Shown here: positions 13,158 to 22,586 of the stretch, piece by piece
Layout of the letters: each line of letters opens with the position of its first letter
Position numbering within the stretch: the stretch's first letter is position 1
Assembly: GCA_033439265.1 (NCBI GenBank)
Contig: JAVTVX010000035.1
Location: 18,130,001-18,194,000 of the forward strand
From: Dillenia suffruticosa
Taxonomy: Eukaryota > Streptophyta > Magnoliopsida > Dilleniales > Dilleniaceae
Direction: 5' to 3'
Length of the DNA stretch: 64,000 bases
The notes under the pieces: generated by a model
What the model was told of the DNA's origin: nothing
What the model saw: the letters and a program-made list of their open reading frames with translations, nothing else
Database searches by the model: none
Program-made: the position numbers and the translations under genes

Positions 13158-13395
13158 TAGAGTCCAAATTTTTTCTTTGAGAGATCAAAACAAGAATAAA
13201 ATGCAACAAGTTTACAATGAAAAATATTGAATAAGAATAGATACTTTATTCTCTTCATTCTTTTATATTACTCTTTGTTTTTTTATTTTGACCAATTTCA
13301 CTCTTACTTTCTGTTTCTATATTCTAATGATTTTCCTAATAGTTTTGGTTTCGATTAAAAAGTAAATAATTTAGAAAACTTCTTATTATAAGGAA
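13158..13395. other. Spacer left of the first CACTA element
   Basis: AT-rich DNA with no recognisable gene. It does not read as the reverse transcriptase sequence that resumes to the right of the CACTA element at 14463. Confidence 0.45.
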
Positions 13396-14462
13396 CACTA
13401 CCGGAAAACATGTTTTTAGTGACAGAAAAATTTTCAACGACGAAAAACCTGTTGTTCTATCGCTGAAAGTAAGAAATCCGTCGCTAATACCTTTCACCAA
13501 CGGATTAACGACAGAAAAAAAAATCCGTCGCTGAAACCCACCTCTTTAAATATTAGCGACGGAATACTATCTGTCGTTGGCAACGAAAAAAATTCGTTGT
13601 TAATGATTAATGATGGAAAAAATCCGTCGCTGAAAAAAAAAGCAACAGATTCAAATCTATTTTTGATTTTTGAGTTATAAAGAGAAGAATCTATTTTTGA
13701 TTTTTGAGTTATAAAGAGAATGCACGTGGTTCCACGCACGCCCGCCCCACCCAGCCTCGCGCCACTGCCCACTCCACACCCATGTGCTTCCTCCATTAAC
13801 TTATGAAAATTCCTTGCTCCAGCGGAGCCGTGTAGCTTCGAACTTGTGCCAGCGAAAAAGATTAGCGACCTTACAACCATCAGACCACACCTACAGATCT
13901 ACTTATATTGTTTTTTCTTTTATTTGTTATATTTAGATCACAATGTTTTAATAATAATAAAATAATATAAAATGATAATTTATTATAAAATAATAAATTA
14001 ATAAATAATTAGCTTAAAATAAAATGATAAGAAAAATAAAAAGAATTTTTAAATAAAAAATAAAATAATAAAAATTTTAAAAAATAATAAATAATTAGCT
14101 TAAAATAAAATAATAATTTTTATTAAAAATATTATATTATTCTTCTACAAAATAAAATAACAAGAAAAAGAAAAAAGAATTTTTAAATAAAAAATAATAA
14201 AATAATAAAATCCATCGATAATCCGTGACTAAAATTTCTGTCGGTAATCCGTAATTAAAATTCTATCGGTAATCCGTCGTTGATAGCTATACGAATTTTT
14301 TTTTTTTTTTTTTACTGTTTATCACATTAGCGACGGAAATATTTCCGTCACTAATCTGTTGTTAATTTAATTCGACGTTGATCTGTTGTAAATCCGTCGC
14401 TATTACCAATGGAAAAATTCTGTTAGTAATTTTTGTCGTTGATAGTGTGTTTTCTTGTAGTG
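13396..14462. mobile_element. Small non-autonomous CACTA (En/Spm) element 1
   Basis: The ends are CACTACCGGAAAACA at 13396 and, inverted, CACTACAAGAAAACAC ending at 14462. Both flanks inside the ends carry arrays of TAGCGACGGA/AATCCGTCGCT-type subterminal motifs, the usual layout of plant CACTA elements. The 3-bp flanks are GAA and GTA, a near match to a 3-bp target duplication. A GC-rich block at 13725-13860 is followed by a degenerate tRNA-like pair on the minus strand (box B 13835-13845, box A 13876-13887). No transposase is present, so it would depend on an autonomous relative. Confidence 0.85.
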
Positions 14463-14897
14463 GTAAATCAATCACTCAAGAGTATGATATTGATTATGAG
14501 GAAATATTTACCCCTGTTACTGGCCATACTTCAGTTCAAAGTATTCTCACTACTGCTGATATTAAGCAATGTCAACCGTTTAAGATGAATATTAAAAATG
14601 ACTTTCATAATGATGTTAACGAAGAAGTATACATGTAGCAGGTTTGATGATCATCCACAAAATTTACAAATTTAGGCATACATTCCATGGTCTCAAGCAG
14701 GCACCTCTTCTTGGTTTGCCGAATTTAGTTCTACTATCATGCAGTTTGGCTTCGTCTCTACCACTTATAACCCTGCCCTCTTCGCTCTCAAATCTGAAAA
14801 GGGTATGCTTTTCCTCCTATTTTATGCGGATGACATGACTATTTCTGGTGTTATAGTTATCTTTAATTTGAAGAAATATATCAGCAAGCATTTGAAA

Positions 14898-15852
14898 CAT
14901 TACTAGAAAACAAGCATCCATCGCTTATAGATTTACATAATCCGCTAACGTCTATGTTCATCCACCCACCCGTCTTTTTTTTTTGTTTCAAAAAGTGTCA
15001 TCACGTGAACTCAAACTTGGACATGCAAGGAGAGTTTGAATTATGACAATCACTATGTCACAATGTCATATATGATCTTTTGTTTTTATTTGTTATTTTA
15101 TTTTCATATTTGTTTTAAAGAAAAATAAAATAATATAAAATACTAATTTGTTATAAAATAATTAAATAATAAAATGCTAACTTAAAATAAAATAATAAAA
15201 TATTTTTAAAAATAAAATAATATTACTCTTTAACAAAATAAAATATAAAAAATAAAATAAAATGTTAATTTAAAATATTATAAAATAAAATAATAAAATA
15301 AAATAATAAAATAAAATAAAATAAAATATAAAAAGCTAATTAAAAAATGATAAAATATCAGTGACGGATTAGCGATGAAAATATCCATTGCTGAAAATTC
15401 TATCACTGATTCGTCGCTAATAGTTTTAGTCTCTGAAATCAACAATGGATTAGCGATGGAAAAATTCCGCCACTAAAAATTCTGTAAGTAATCCGTCACT
15501 GATAGTTTTAATATCTGAAATCAACGACGGATTAGTGACAGAAATTTTTCATTGCTAATTTTCATCGTTAATTCGTTACTGATAGTTTTAGTCTTTGAAA
15601 TCAACGATGGGTTAACGACGGAATATTTTCGTCACTAAAATTTTGTTACTAATTCGTTGTTGATAGTTTTAATCTCTAAAATCAGTGACAGATTAATAAC
15701 GAAAATTTTCCATCGCTGATCTCTCGGTGATATTTACTTTTTTTTTTTATTTTGTAACGTCTAATATTAATCCGTCACTAATCTCTCGCTATTTCCAATG
15801 GATATTTTTCAATCATTAATTTTCATCGCTGATACCTTATTTTCTTATAGTG
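14898..15852. mobile_element. Small non-autonomous CACTA element 2, inserted in copia 1
   Basis: The ends are CATTACTAGAAAAC at 14898 and, inverted, CACTATAAGAAAA ending at 15852. They match each other and element 1 with few differences. The interior carries arrays of ATTAGCGACGGA-like subterminal motifs and an AT-rich core. It splits the copia 1 RT/RNase H region, which resumes on the right at 15853. Flanking triplets are AAA and AGA. No coding capacity. The core lacks the GC-rich arms of the larger elements in this window. Confidence 0.8.
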
Positions 15853-16696
15853 AGATATCTTCCGGCTCTGATAACTACTATCTTACTCTAGCCAAGTATG
15901 CCTCTAATCTTATCTCAAGGGTAGGTCTGACAATTAGCAAGATTGTCTCCACACCTGTTAATAAAAATATCAAGCTTACCTCCGGTGATGGTTCACCACT
16001 ACAAAATGCTTCTTTTTATCATAAATGATTGGTAGTCTTATCTCTCTCACTATTATATGACCTGATATTGTTTATGTTGTTCACTTAGTCAATAAGCATC
16101 TCTTTGCACCTCATGCCACTAGCTATGCACTTGTTCTTCACTTCATTCATCATATCAAAGTTCTCTATTCCATGGATTTCATTTCTTTTGCAAGATCTAC
16201 ACTTGAACTGATTATCTATTTAGATCCGGTCTCAGCATGTGATCCTACTGATCGACGACCTACCATTGGGTTCTATTTCTTTCATGGTGACTCTCCCATT
16301 GCTTGGAGAAACAAGAAGCAAACAGTCACTACTTGTTTAAGTACTGAAGTTGAGTATTGTGCTCTTACTAATACTACATAAGAACTCTTCTAGATTTAAT
16401 ATTTACTTGAGTACATTAGTATTACCCAATCTTCTCCTATGAAGCTATTTTGTGACAACAAAAAGTTCATCTAGATTGCTCACATTGATCTCTTCCATGA
16501 AGGTACCAAACACATAAAAGTAATTTGTCATTTGACTAGATATCGTATCAAGATAAGTGATGTCCAACTTGTATCAATCTCACCTCTCAAATAAACCGTT
16601 GATATTTTCACCAAAGTATTACCTTGAGAACACTTTCATGACTCAGTTTCCAAATTCAAATTGGTCTCTTACTCACGTACTTGACTTTGAGGGGGA

Positions 16697-16892
16697 TGTT
16701 AATGTAATTTAACTAATGTGATATTTTTTAATATAATTTAGGTAACTCAATATTTTCTTCATACTCTATAAATATTCACAATTATGGTGCCATAATATTG
16801 ACAGAATATTAAGTGAATATTGCCAACATATTCGTTATATATTTTATAGTATATTCATTGCACATTCTACCGTAAGGCTTAGACTTCTAACA
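16697..16892 (+). repeat. 3' LTR of copia 1 (copy A)
   Basis: It starts TGTTAATGTAATTTAAC directly after the purine tract TTTGAGGGGGA and ends ACTTCTAACA, with TGTTA/TAACA as inverted ends. At 196 bp it is short for copia. The copy in the second duplicate is at 32368-32563. Confidence 0.75.
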
Positions 16893-17066
16893 AATATATA
16901 TAGCCCCTCTATATAATTAAAAATACATAATATTTTCTATAAACGATAATCTTAAATTTATTGGCTATATTCATATAAATAAAAGACAATTATAATAATG
17001 CATAAAATAGAACACCATAGATTTTTATCGGTCATAAACTAAATAATATTTATCAAATTTTCTCAA
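16893..17066. other. Spacer between copia 1 LTR and copia 3 LTR
   Basis: AT-rich spacer with no gene, repeated in copy B at 32564-32737. It is the flank into which copia 3 inserted. Confidence 0.5.
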
Positions 17067-17791
17067 TATTAATAAAAAAAATTCAATAACAAGTGTATGT
17101 GATCGAGTTAAGGTTTTTGTGGTGAGTAATGATTAAAAGATTTGAGTGTTATGTTTAAATGTTTAAGAACGACAAGAAAGAGACTTAAATTTGTGAAAAT
17201 GAATTCAATTGTATTGTTTTGATAAAATATCAAAAACAAGACATTTGTAAAGACAATATTCTAAACAATATAAAGAGACAATTTGTGAGAGAGACTATAC
17301 TCTAACTATGCTAAGAGAGACAATGCTCCAAGATGATTTACAAGTGAAGAAATGAGACTTATTTATAGTCTAAAAGGTTCTACTAGTCGGTAGACACAAA
17401 AACTAGCCGGTAAATACAAACCCAAATACTAACCGTTATAAATTCTGTCAATTCTGCCCCTACATTGTTTAGACTTCTTCTTGGGCCATGAATAAGGTTT
17501 TCTTAGACCTTTTTAATGTGTTTTGATACTTCATTATGTGGATTAAAAAACTCTCATTGGCCAACCCATTTAGGGTCTCTTTTTGGGCTTCCAATAGGGT
17601 GTCTAATTGGGTCTACGATGTTTTTAATAGTTTCTTGAGCCTTGGTAGCTTCATTTTGTGTCTTTCCTTCCATTCATTTCCTTGGACTTTTAATGTGCAT
17701 TTGCTATACAAGGTTTTGACGAATCAAGACAATATACTTGGAAGGCATCCATTCGTATACTTTCTTGAATACTTCGTCGTCACTTTCAACA
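17067..17791 (-). repeat. 3' LTR of copia 3 (copy A)
   Basis: It matches 19450-22586 across its length, for example GAACGACAAGAAAGAGA and GATGATTTACAAGTGAAG. Its plus-strand right end CTTTCAACA abuts the purine tract. The left end is less well kept than in the other LTR, so the start may be off by a few bases. Confidence 0.75.
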
Positions 17792-18163
17792 CTCCCCTTC
17801 AAATCCGACGAGTGGAATTCCATGGAGTCATGGCTTACAAAGATAGAGTCGGATAGTTAAGTTTCCTCGGCTTTCTTTTCTTGTTCTTTTTCTTCTTCTT
17901 TTAGACCTTGTCTTTTGGCTCCCCCTTAATGACTTGGGCGTGACATTCTACATGCATATGGCATTCTTGTTCTCCCCCTTGCTCCTTAATTGGAGGTTCC
18001 ATAGGCAGACTTAGTAATGCTTTACCATATAATTCTATAAAATAATACTCATTTTCTACAAATTTCATATCTTTCGACATGTATGTCGTGTTAGTTTTAG
18101 AATTATAGCAAATATATCCATATTTTCTAAGGTCATATCCTAAAAATATGTATCGCTCCTCTT

Positions 18164-18538
18164 TTATAAATGCATAAAGTTTAGTTTGCTATTTCTAATT
18201 GTCTTTAATGGAGACTTATCGTCTAGTGTATCTTGAGGAATGCGGTTGTATAAATGTGTGACGGTGCTAATTATATCACACAAATATTCGTGAATCATAT
18301 GTGTATTTTCTAATAAAAAACATGCTAACATATTTATATCATTCTTATTTATAATGAGATTTTCATGATTCATAATTTCTAATCCTATACCCTTTGTATT
18401 TAAAAAACTTTCAAAGTTAGGACATATAATTTGTTTATCATCCATTTTAAGTGTTTGAATAGATGCACTATATAACTTAGTAACTAGATGATAGTATTTT
18501 CTAAATGCATTATATACTTGTATTATTTCCTTAAGCAT
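18164..18538 (-). pseudogene. copia 3 integrase remnant (copy A)
   Basis: Minus-strand reading with FESFLNTKGIGLEI and a VTHLYNRIPQDTL end, like the second half of a copia integrase core (usually ...TATYLINRMPS). It is the only pol domain recognised in copia 3. The copy B counterpart is at about 33835-34208. Confidence 0.6.
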
Positions 18539-18804
18539 ATATATCCATATATATCTAAAGTAATGATCAATGAATGATATAATATACTTGTATCATTCTC
18601 TAGATATGTAAGGGGTTTTCTAATATGACAATACACATATTTAAAAACATTTAAATTTGGATCGGAACTTATACCTTTAATAGGCAGTTCACTCCTCTTT
18701 TGATCCGACCTAACTCTATTTGGCTTGAGATTTGGATAAAGATTCCAACACCTTTCTTTGGTGTGGCATTTTCTTTTCCAATAGGAGCACACATTCTCAG
18801 CATG

Positions 18805-19393
18805 CTACTCCTCCACCGCTGCCTTGAAGCCGTAGGCCTCCATTTGTGGTCGGCTTTCTTCCTCAAACCTCTCAGAGATTTCGGTCCTTTGGATTATTTC
18901 TTTTACCTCCTCATAAGATAGTAGAGGTTCCTTTCTTAAAATTTCTTGGCGCACCTCTTTGAATGGTTCTCCAAGAGACATGAGCAAGACAAACGTCTTG
19001 TTTTTATTTCTCTTTCGTTGTAGAACATTGGGTCCATTGTTAGTGGCCTCAATGTCTCCAATTCTGTACATAGCCTTTCGAGATCACCAAAGATTTGAGG
19101 TAAGTTTTGTCACCTCTTTGGAGTTCGGAGATTTGTTGTTGAAACTCAAAAACCCTTCTCAAGTTGTGTTTATTCCCGTACAGCCCTTCAAGAGTGGTCT
19201 ACATGGATTTGGTGCTTGAACAGTCGGCTACCATAATTTGATGAGCTTTGTTCAGCGAGTTTAGTAGCATCAAGAAGATGTAATCGTCCTTCTTCTTCCA
19301 TTGCTCAAAATCAGAATTGGATGCATCAAGTGGCTCATTCTGGATATGCTCCAATGAGTTGTACAGATTCAAGAGCCTTAACATAATCTCCAC
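18805..19393 (-). pseudogene. copia 3 gag remnant (copy A)
   Basis: Minus-strand reading with LLNLYNSLEHIQNEP and LLMSLGEPFKEVRQEILR. It resembles the gag region of plant Ty1/copia elements (the LTR-copia gag polypeptide family). It lies directly inside the primer-binding site, as gag should. Broken. The copy B counterpart is at 34475-35063. Confidence 0.65.
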
Positions 19394-20087
19394 CCATTAT
19401 GGGTAATTTTCGGAAATGAGGAGAGAAAGTGAAATCTGCTCTGATACCATGTTAAAATTTGGAATGCAGAAGTGTAGGTGGTTGAGTTAAGCTTTTTGTG
19501 ATGAGCAATGGTTGAAAACTTTGAATGTTTAAGAACGACAAGAAAGAGATACTACAAAAAAACAGCGTTTTAACCACAAATTTAGCGACGAAAATTTTAA
19601 AAAAATTCGTCGCTAAAAACATTAGCGACGGATTTAGCGACGAAAAATTTTTCGTTGCTAATAACGCGTCGCAAAAATTTAGCGACGAAAATTAGAAATC
19701 CGTCGCTAAATTTAGCGACGAAAATCTGGAATCCGTCGCTAAATTTAGCAACAAATAAGTTTTCGTGGCTAAAATTCGTCGCAAAATTTAGCGACGAAAA
19801 ATTATTCGTCGCTAAATTTAGCGACAGATAATTTTTGTCGCTAAAATCCATCGCTAATTTAGCGGAATACAAACTCGTCAAAAAATTATCTGTCGCTGAA
19901 ATCCGTCGCTGATTCCTGCCCATGAGCCTGCAAATCCACGTGCCCACCCACCCCAGCACCAACCCAACCTGACCGCCCGCCCACCCTGCAACCTGCCCGC
20001 CCAAGCCAGCACCCCACCTGACCGCCCGCCCGAGCCAGCAGCATCAACTCTTAATTGCTGGAAAATGCAGCACTTCTGCCTCCACCG

Positions 20088-20151
20088 TGATTCGAACTCC
20101 GAACTCTTGCACGAACTCCTGCACACACGCAACCTATAAACCACCGAGCCA
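20088..20151 (-). promoter_or_regulatory. tRNA-like Pol III box A/box B pair, left arm of CACTA 3
   Basis: Read on the minus strand, TGGCTCGGTGGT (20151-20140) matches the box A consensus TRGYNNARYNGG at 10 of 12 positions, and AGTTCGAATCA (20098-20088) resembles box B (GGTTCRANYCC) at 9 of 11. Spacing is about 40 nt, within tRNA range. It points left through the GC-rich arm toward the left terminus. No complete tRNA fold was found. Confidence 0.45.
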
Positions 20152-20726
20152 ACGATATTATTGTGATATAAAGTTTTTTTTTTATTATTTATTATCTTTT
20201 TTTCACATTTTTCTAATAATAATAAAATAATAAATAATAACAATTTAAAATAATAAATGTAAAAACTTTTTTTATTTATACCACCAACCTAAAATAATAT
20301 TTAATTAAAACTAATAAATATGATAATTTTTAATAAAATAAAAAATAATAAAATACTAATTTAAAATAAAATAATAAATTAATTAAAAAATATATTAATA
20401 TTATATTTTGATTTCTTCTTTTTTCTTTTATTTTATTATTTTATTATTCTTTTTCATTTTTATTTTATTTTTTTAATCCATAATTTAAAAATGTATCTTA
20501 AAACTATAAAATTATAATTATCAATAAATTATAATATATTAATAATTTAAAACATCTATATATTTAATCACAAAATATTTTTTTTCAAATTTCAATAAAT
20601 TTATTATATATAAAAAATGAAAATAAAAAGAAAAAAAAAACCAAAAGAAAAAAAAATAAGAATAGGAAACAAAAAGGTGGAAGAAAGAAAACAAAAATAT
20701 CATCACATAACACTAATACCAAGTGA

Positions 20727-20780
20727 TGGTGGAGTGGTGATCTGCTCAAATCCGAAGTCGAAGGTCCAAGGTTCGAATCC
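20727..20780 (+). promoter_or_regulatory. tRNA-like Pol III box A/box B pair, right arm of CACTA 3
   Basis: TGGTGGAGTGGT (20727-20738) fits box A at 10 of 12 positions, and GGTTCGAATCC (20770-20780) is a perfect box B, 31 nt apart. The surrounding text (GATGGTGGAGTGGTGATC, then a long variable part) recalls plant Leu or Ser tRNAs (GATGGCCGAGTGG), so it may derive from one. It points right toward the right terminus. Confidence 0.55.
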
Positions 20781-20817
20781 CTCCATTTGTATGTTTTTTT
20801 AGAATTAAAACAAAGGG

Positions 20818-21120
20818 AACCCCGGCGCGGGCGCCCGCGCCTGCCTGCCTGGGCGCCCGCGCGCCTGCTGCAGGCACGCCCCGGCAGGCGTGCCCGGGCG
20901 AGGGCGCGCAGGCAGGAACGCGCGGGCATGCGCGCGCTCCTGCTGGGGCGTGGGCGCCTGCGCCTGCCTGCCTGGGCGCCCGCGTGCCTGGGCGCCCGCG
21001 CACCTGCCTAGGCGCCCAGGCAGGCACCCGCGAGCGCCGAGACAGGCGCGCGCAGGGCGCGGGCACCCAGGCAGGCAGGCGCCCGTGCGTGCATGCGCCG
21101 GCGCCTGCGCCCGCGCAGGC
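20818..21120. repeat. GC-rich low-complexity arm of CACTA 3
   Basis: An island of G and C in AT-rich surroundings, built from recurring CCTGCCTGGGCGCCCGCG-like words on both strands. Open frames through it code for repetitive Arg/Ala/Pro text and are not credible proteins. It is bounded sharply by AT-rich DNA at about 21121. Confidence 0.8.
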
Positions 21121-22586
21121 ATATTAATATTTAATTAAAAATTTTATATTATTAAATAAAATAATACAAATAAAATAAAATTACCTATACAATAATAAAA
21201 AATTTTAAATCAAACAAAAAAAGTAAAAAAAATAATAAATTAATTAAAATATATATAATTTAAATAAAATAAAATATATGGTTTTTTTAAGAATTAAATA
21301 ACATTATTCTTCTAAAAAATGAAATATAATATAATAAAATAAAATGTAAATTAAAATATTATAAAATAATAATATTATTTGTTAATACAAATTAATAAAA
21401 TAAAATTAAAATAAAATAAAATTATAATTAAAAGAATATAAAATTCAGCGACGGATTTGGGAATCCGTCACTGAAATTATTAAAATAAAATAAATTCAGC
21501 GACGGATTTTAATCCGTCGCTAAATTATCGGATATACGGATTGGGATTTTCATCTAACGACGGAAAATAAATCCGTCGCTAAATTGATTTTTAACTTAAA
21601 TATTACATAAAAGAAAAAAAATAAAAAAATAAAATTCTATTTAAAAAAGATTAAATTTTGCGACGAATTTTAAATTTGTGACAAAATTTTGTCATATTTA
21701 GCGACGAAATTTGCAACAAAAAATTTTTTGTTCCCAATTAGCGACGAATTTGGTGACGAAAAATTTTTCGTCACTAATTAGCGACGAATTTAGCCACGAA
21801 AATTTTTTTGTCACTAATTAGCGACGAATTTTGCTACGAATGATGTGTCCGTCGCTAATTTAGCCACGACTTCCTTTTTGTTGCAAATTTTGTGGCAAAT
21901 TAGCGACGAAAAAGTTTTTCGTCGCTAAATCTGTCACAAAATAGCGACGAATTTTTTCCGTCGCGAAAATCCGTGGCTAAAACCGTGTTTTTTTGTAGTG
22001 AGATTTAAATTTGTTGAAATAAATTCAATTGTATTGTTTTGATAAAATATCAAATATAAGATATTGGTAGAAACAATACTCTAGAAAATATAAAGAGACA
22101 ATTTGTGACAGAAACTATACTCTAACTATGCTAAGAGAGAAAATACTCCAAGATGATTTACAAGTGAAAAGAGAAAACTTATTTATAACGTAAAAGGTCC
22201 TACTATTCGATAGATACAAACCAAAAAACTAACTGTTATAAATTCTATTCATTATATCCCTACATTGTTTGAGCTTCTTCTTAGGCCATGAATGAGGTTT
22301 TCTTGGACTCTTTTAATGTGTTTTGATACTTATAGACTAAAAAACCCTCATTTCATTTAGGGCCTATTTTTGGGCTTCTAATAAGGTGTCTAATTGGGTT
22401 TACATTTGTCCATTTTTGGACAGTTTCTTGAGTCTTGTTAGCTTTATTTTGTGTCCTTCCTATCTTTTCTTTTCTTGGATTTTTTATGTGTACTTGTTAT
22501 GTAAAGTTTTAAAGGATTACGATAATATACTCGGAAGGTATCCGTTCGCATATTTTTTTTTGAATGTTTTACCATCACTTTCAACA

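Larger units (their letters stand above)
14463..16892 (+). mobile_element. Ty1/copia retrotransposon fossil (copia 1), 3' part
   Basis: Reverse transcriptase appears at about 14463-14870 (QEYDIDYEEIF, then HGLKQAP, then FYADDM). After a CACTA insertion (14898-15852) the reading resumes with LAKYASNLISRVGLT and PTDRRPTIGFYFFHGDSPIA of RNase H at about 15853-16640, followed by the 3' LTR at 16697-16892. The RT-then-RNase H order and wording are those of Ty1/copia. Gag, protease, integrase and the 5' LTR are not seen, and the DNA left of the first CACTA element is not copia-like. It is broken in many places and older than the elements inserted in it. From 16421 on it is part of the tandem duplication. 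Confidence 0.88.
19550..22000. mobile_element. Non-autonomous CACTA element 3 (2451 bp), inside copia 3 LTR
   Basis: The left end is TACTACAAAAAAACAGCG and the right end, inverted, is CACTACAAAAAAACACGG. A perfect 3-bp target duplication AGA flanks it (19547-19549 and 22001-22003), and copy B holds the unoccupied site at 35217-35219. Subterminal arrays of TAGCGACGGA/GCGACGAAAA motifs cover about 19565-19910 and 21440-21990. GC-rich arms lie at about 19915-20100 and 20818-21120, and an AT-rich core at about 20160-20700. tRNA-like box pairs face outward at both sides. No transposase recognised. It arrived after the tandem duplication, or was lost cleanly from copy B; insertion is simpler because CACTA excision usually leaves a footprint. 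Confidence 0.95.
17067..22586 (-). mobile_element. Short Ty1/copia fossil (copia 3), copy A, with nested CACTA
   Basis: A minus-strand element. Its 5' LTR is at 19450-22586 (683 bp once the CACTA element at 19550-22000 and its duplicated triplet are set aside), and its 3' LTR at 17067-17791. Next to the 5' LTR a 12-base match to the initiator-Met tRNA primer site (TGGTATCAGAGC on the minus strand) lies at 19438-19449, and a purine tract (GAAGGGGAG on the minus strand) abuts the 3' LTR. The interior of only about 1.66 kb holds gag (about 19393-18805), a zinc-knuckle-like piece near 18790, and an integrase remnant (about 18538-18164, ending near THLYNRIP). No RT or RNase H was recognised, so it looks like an internally shortened, dependent element. 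It is broken in several places. Confidence 0.82.

Noticed and set aside
20727-20780. A functional tRNA gene
   Set aside because: Boxes A and B are present, but no acceptor or anticodon stem pairs convincingly and there is no clear T-run terminator. Reported as tRNA-like only.
20585-21138. Several overlapping Arg/Ala/Pro-rich open frames on both strands
   Set aside because: They arise from the GC-rich low-complexity arm of CACTA 3, exist in several frames at once, and resemble no protein family.
19550-22000. Regularly repeated GCGACGGA/TCCGTCGC words that could suggest a CRISPR-like or satellite array
   Set aside because: Spacing is irregular, both orientations occur, and they lie just inside CACTA termini with a 3-bp target duplication. 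They are subterminal repeats of a plant transposon.
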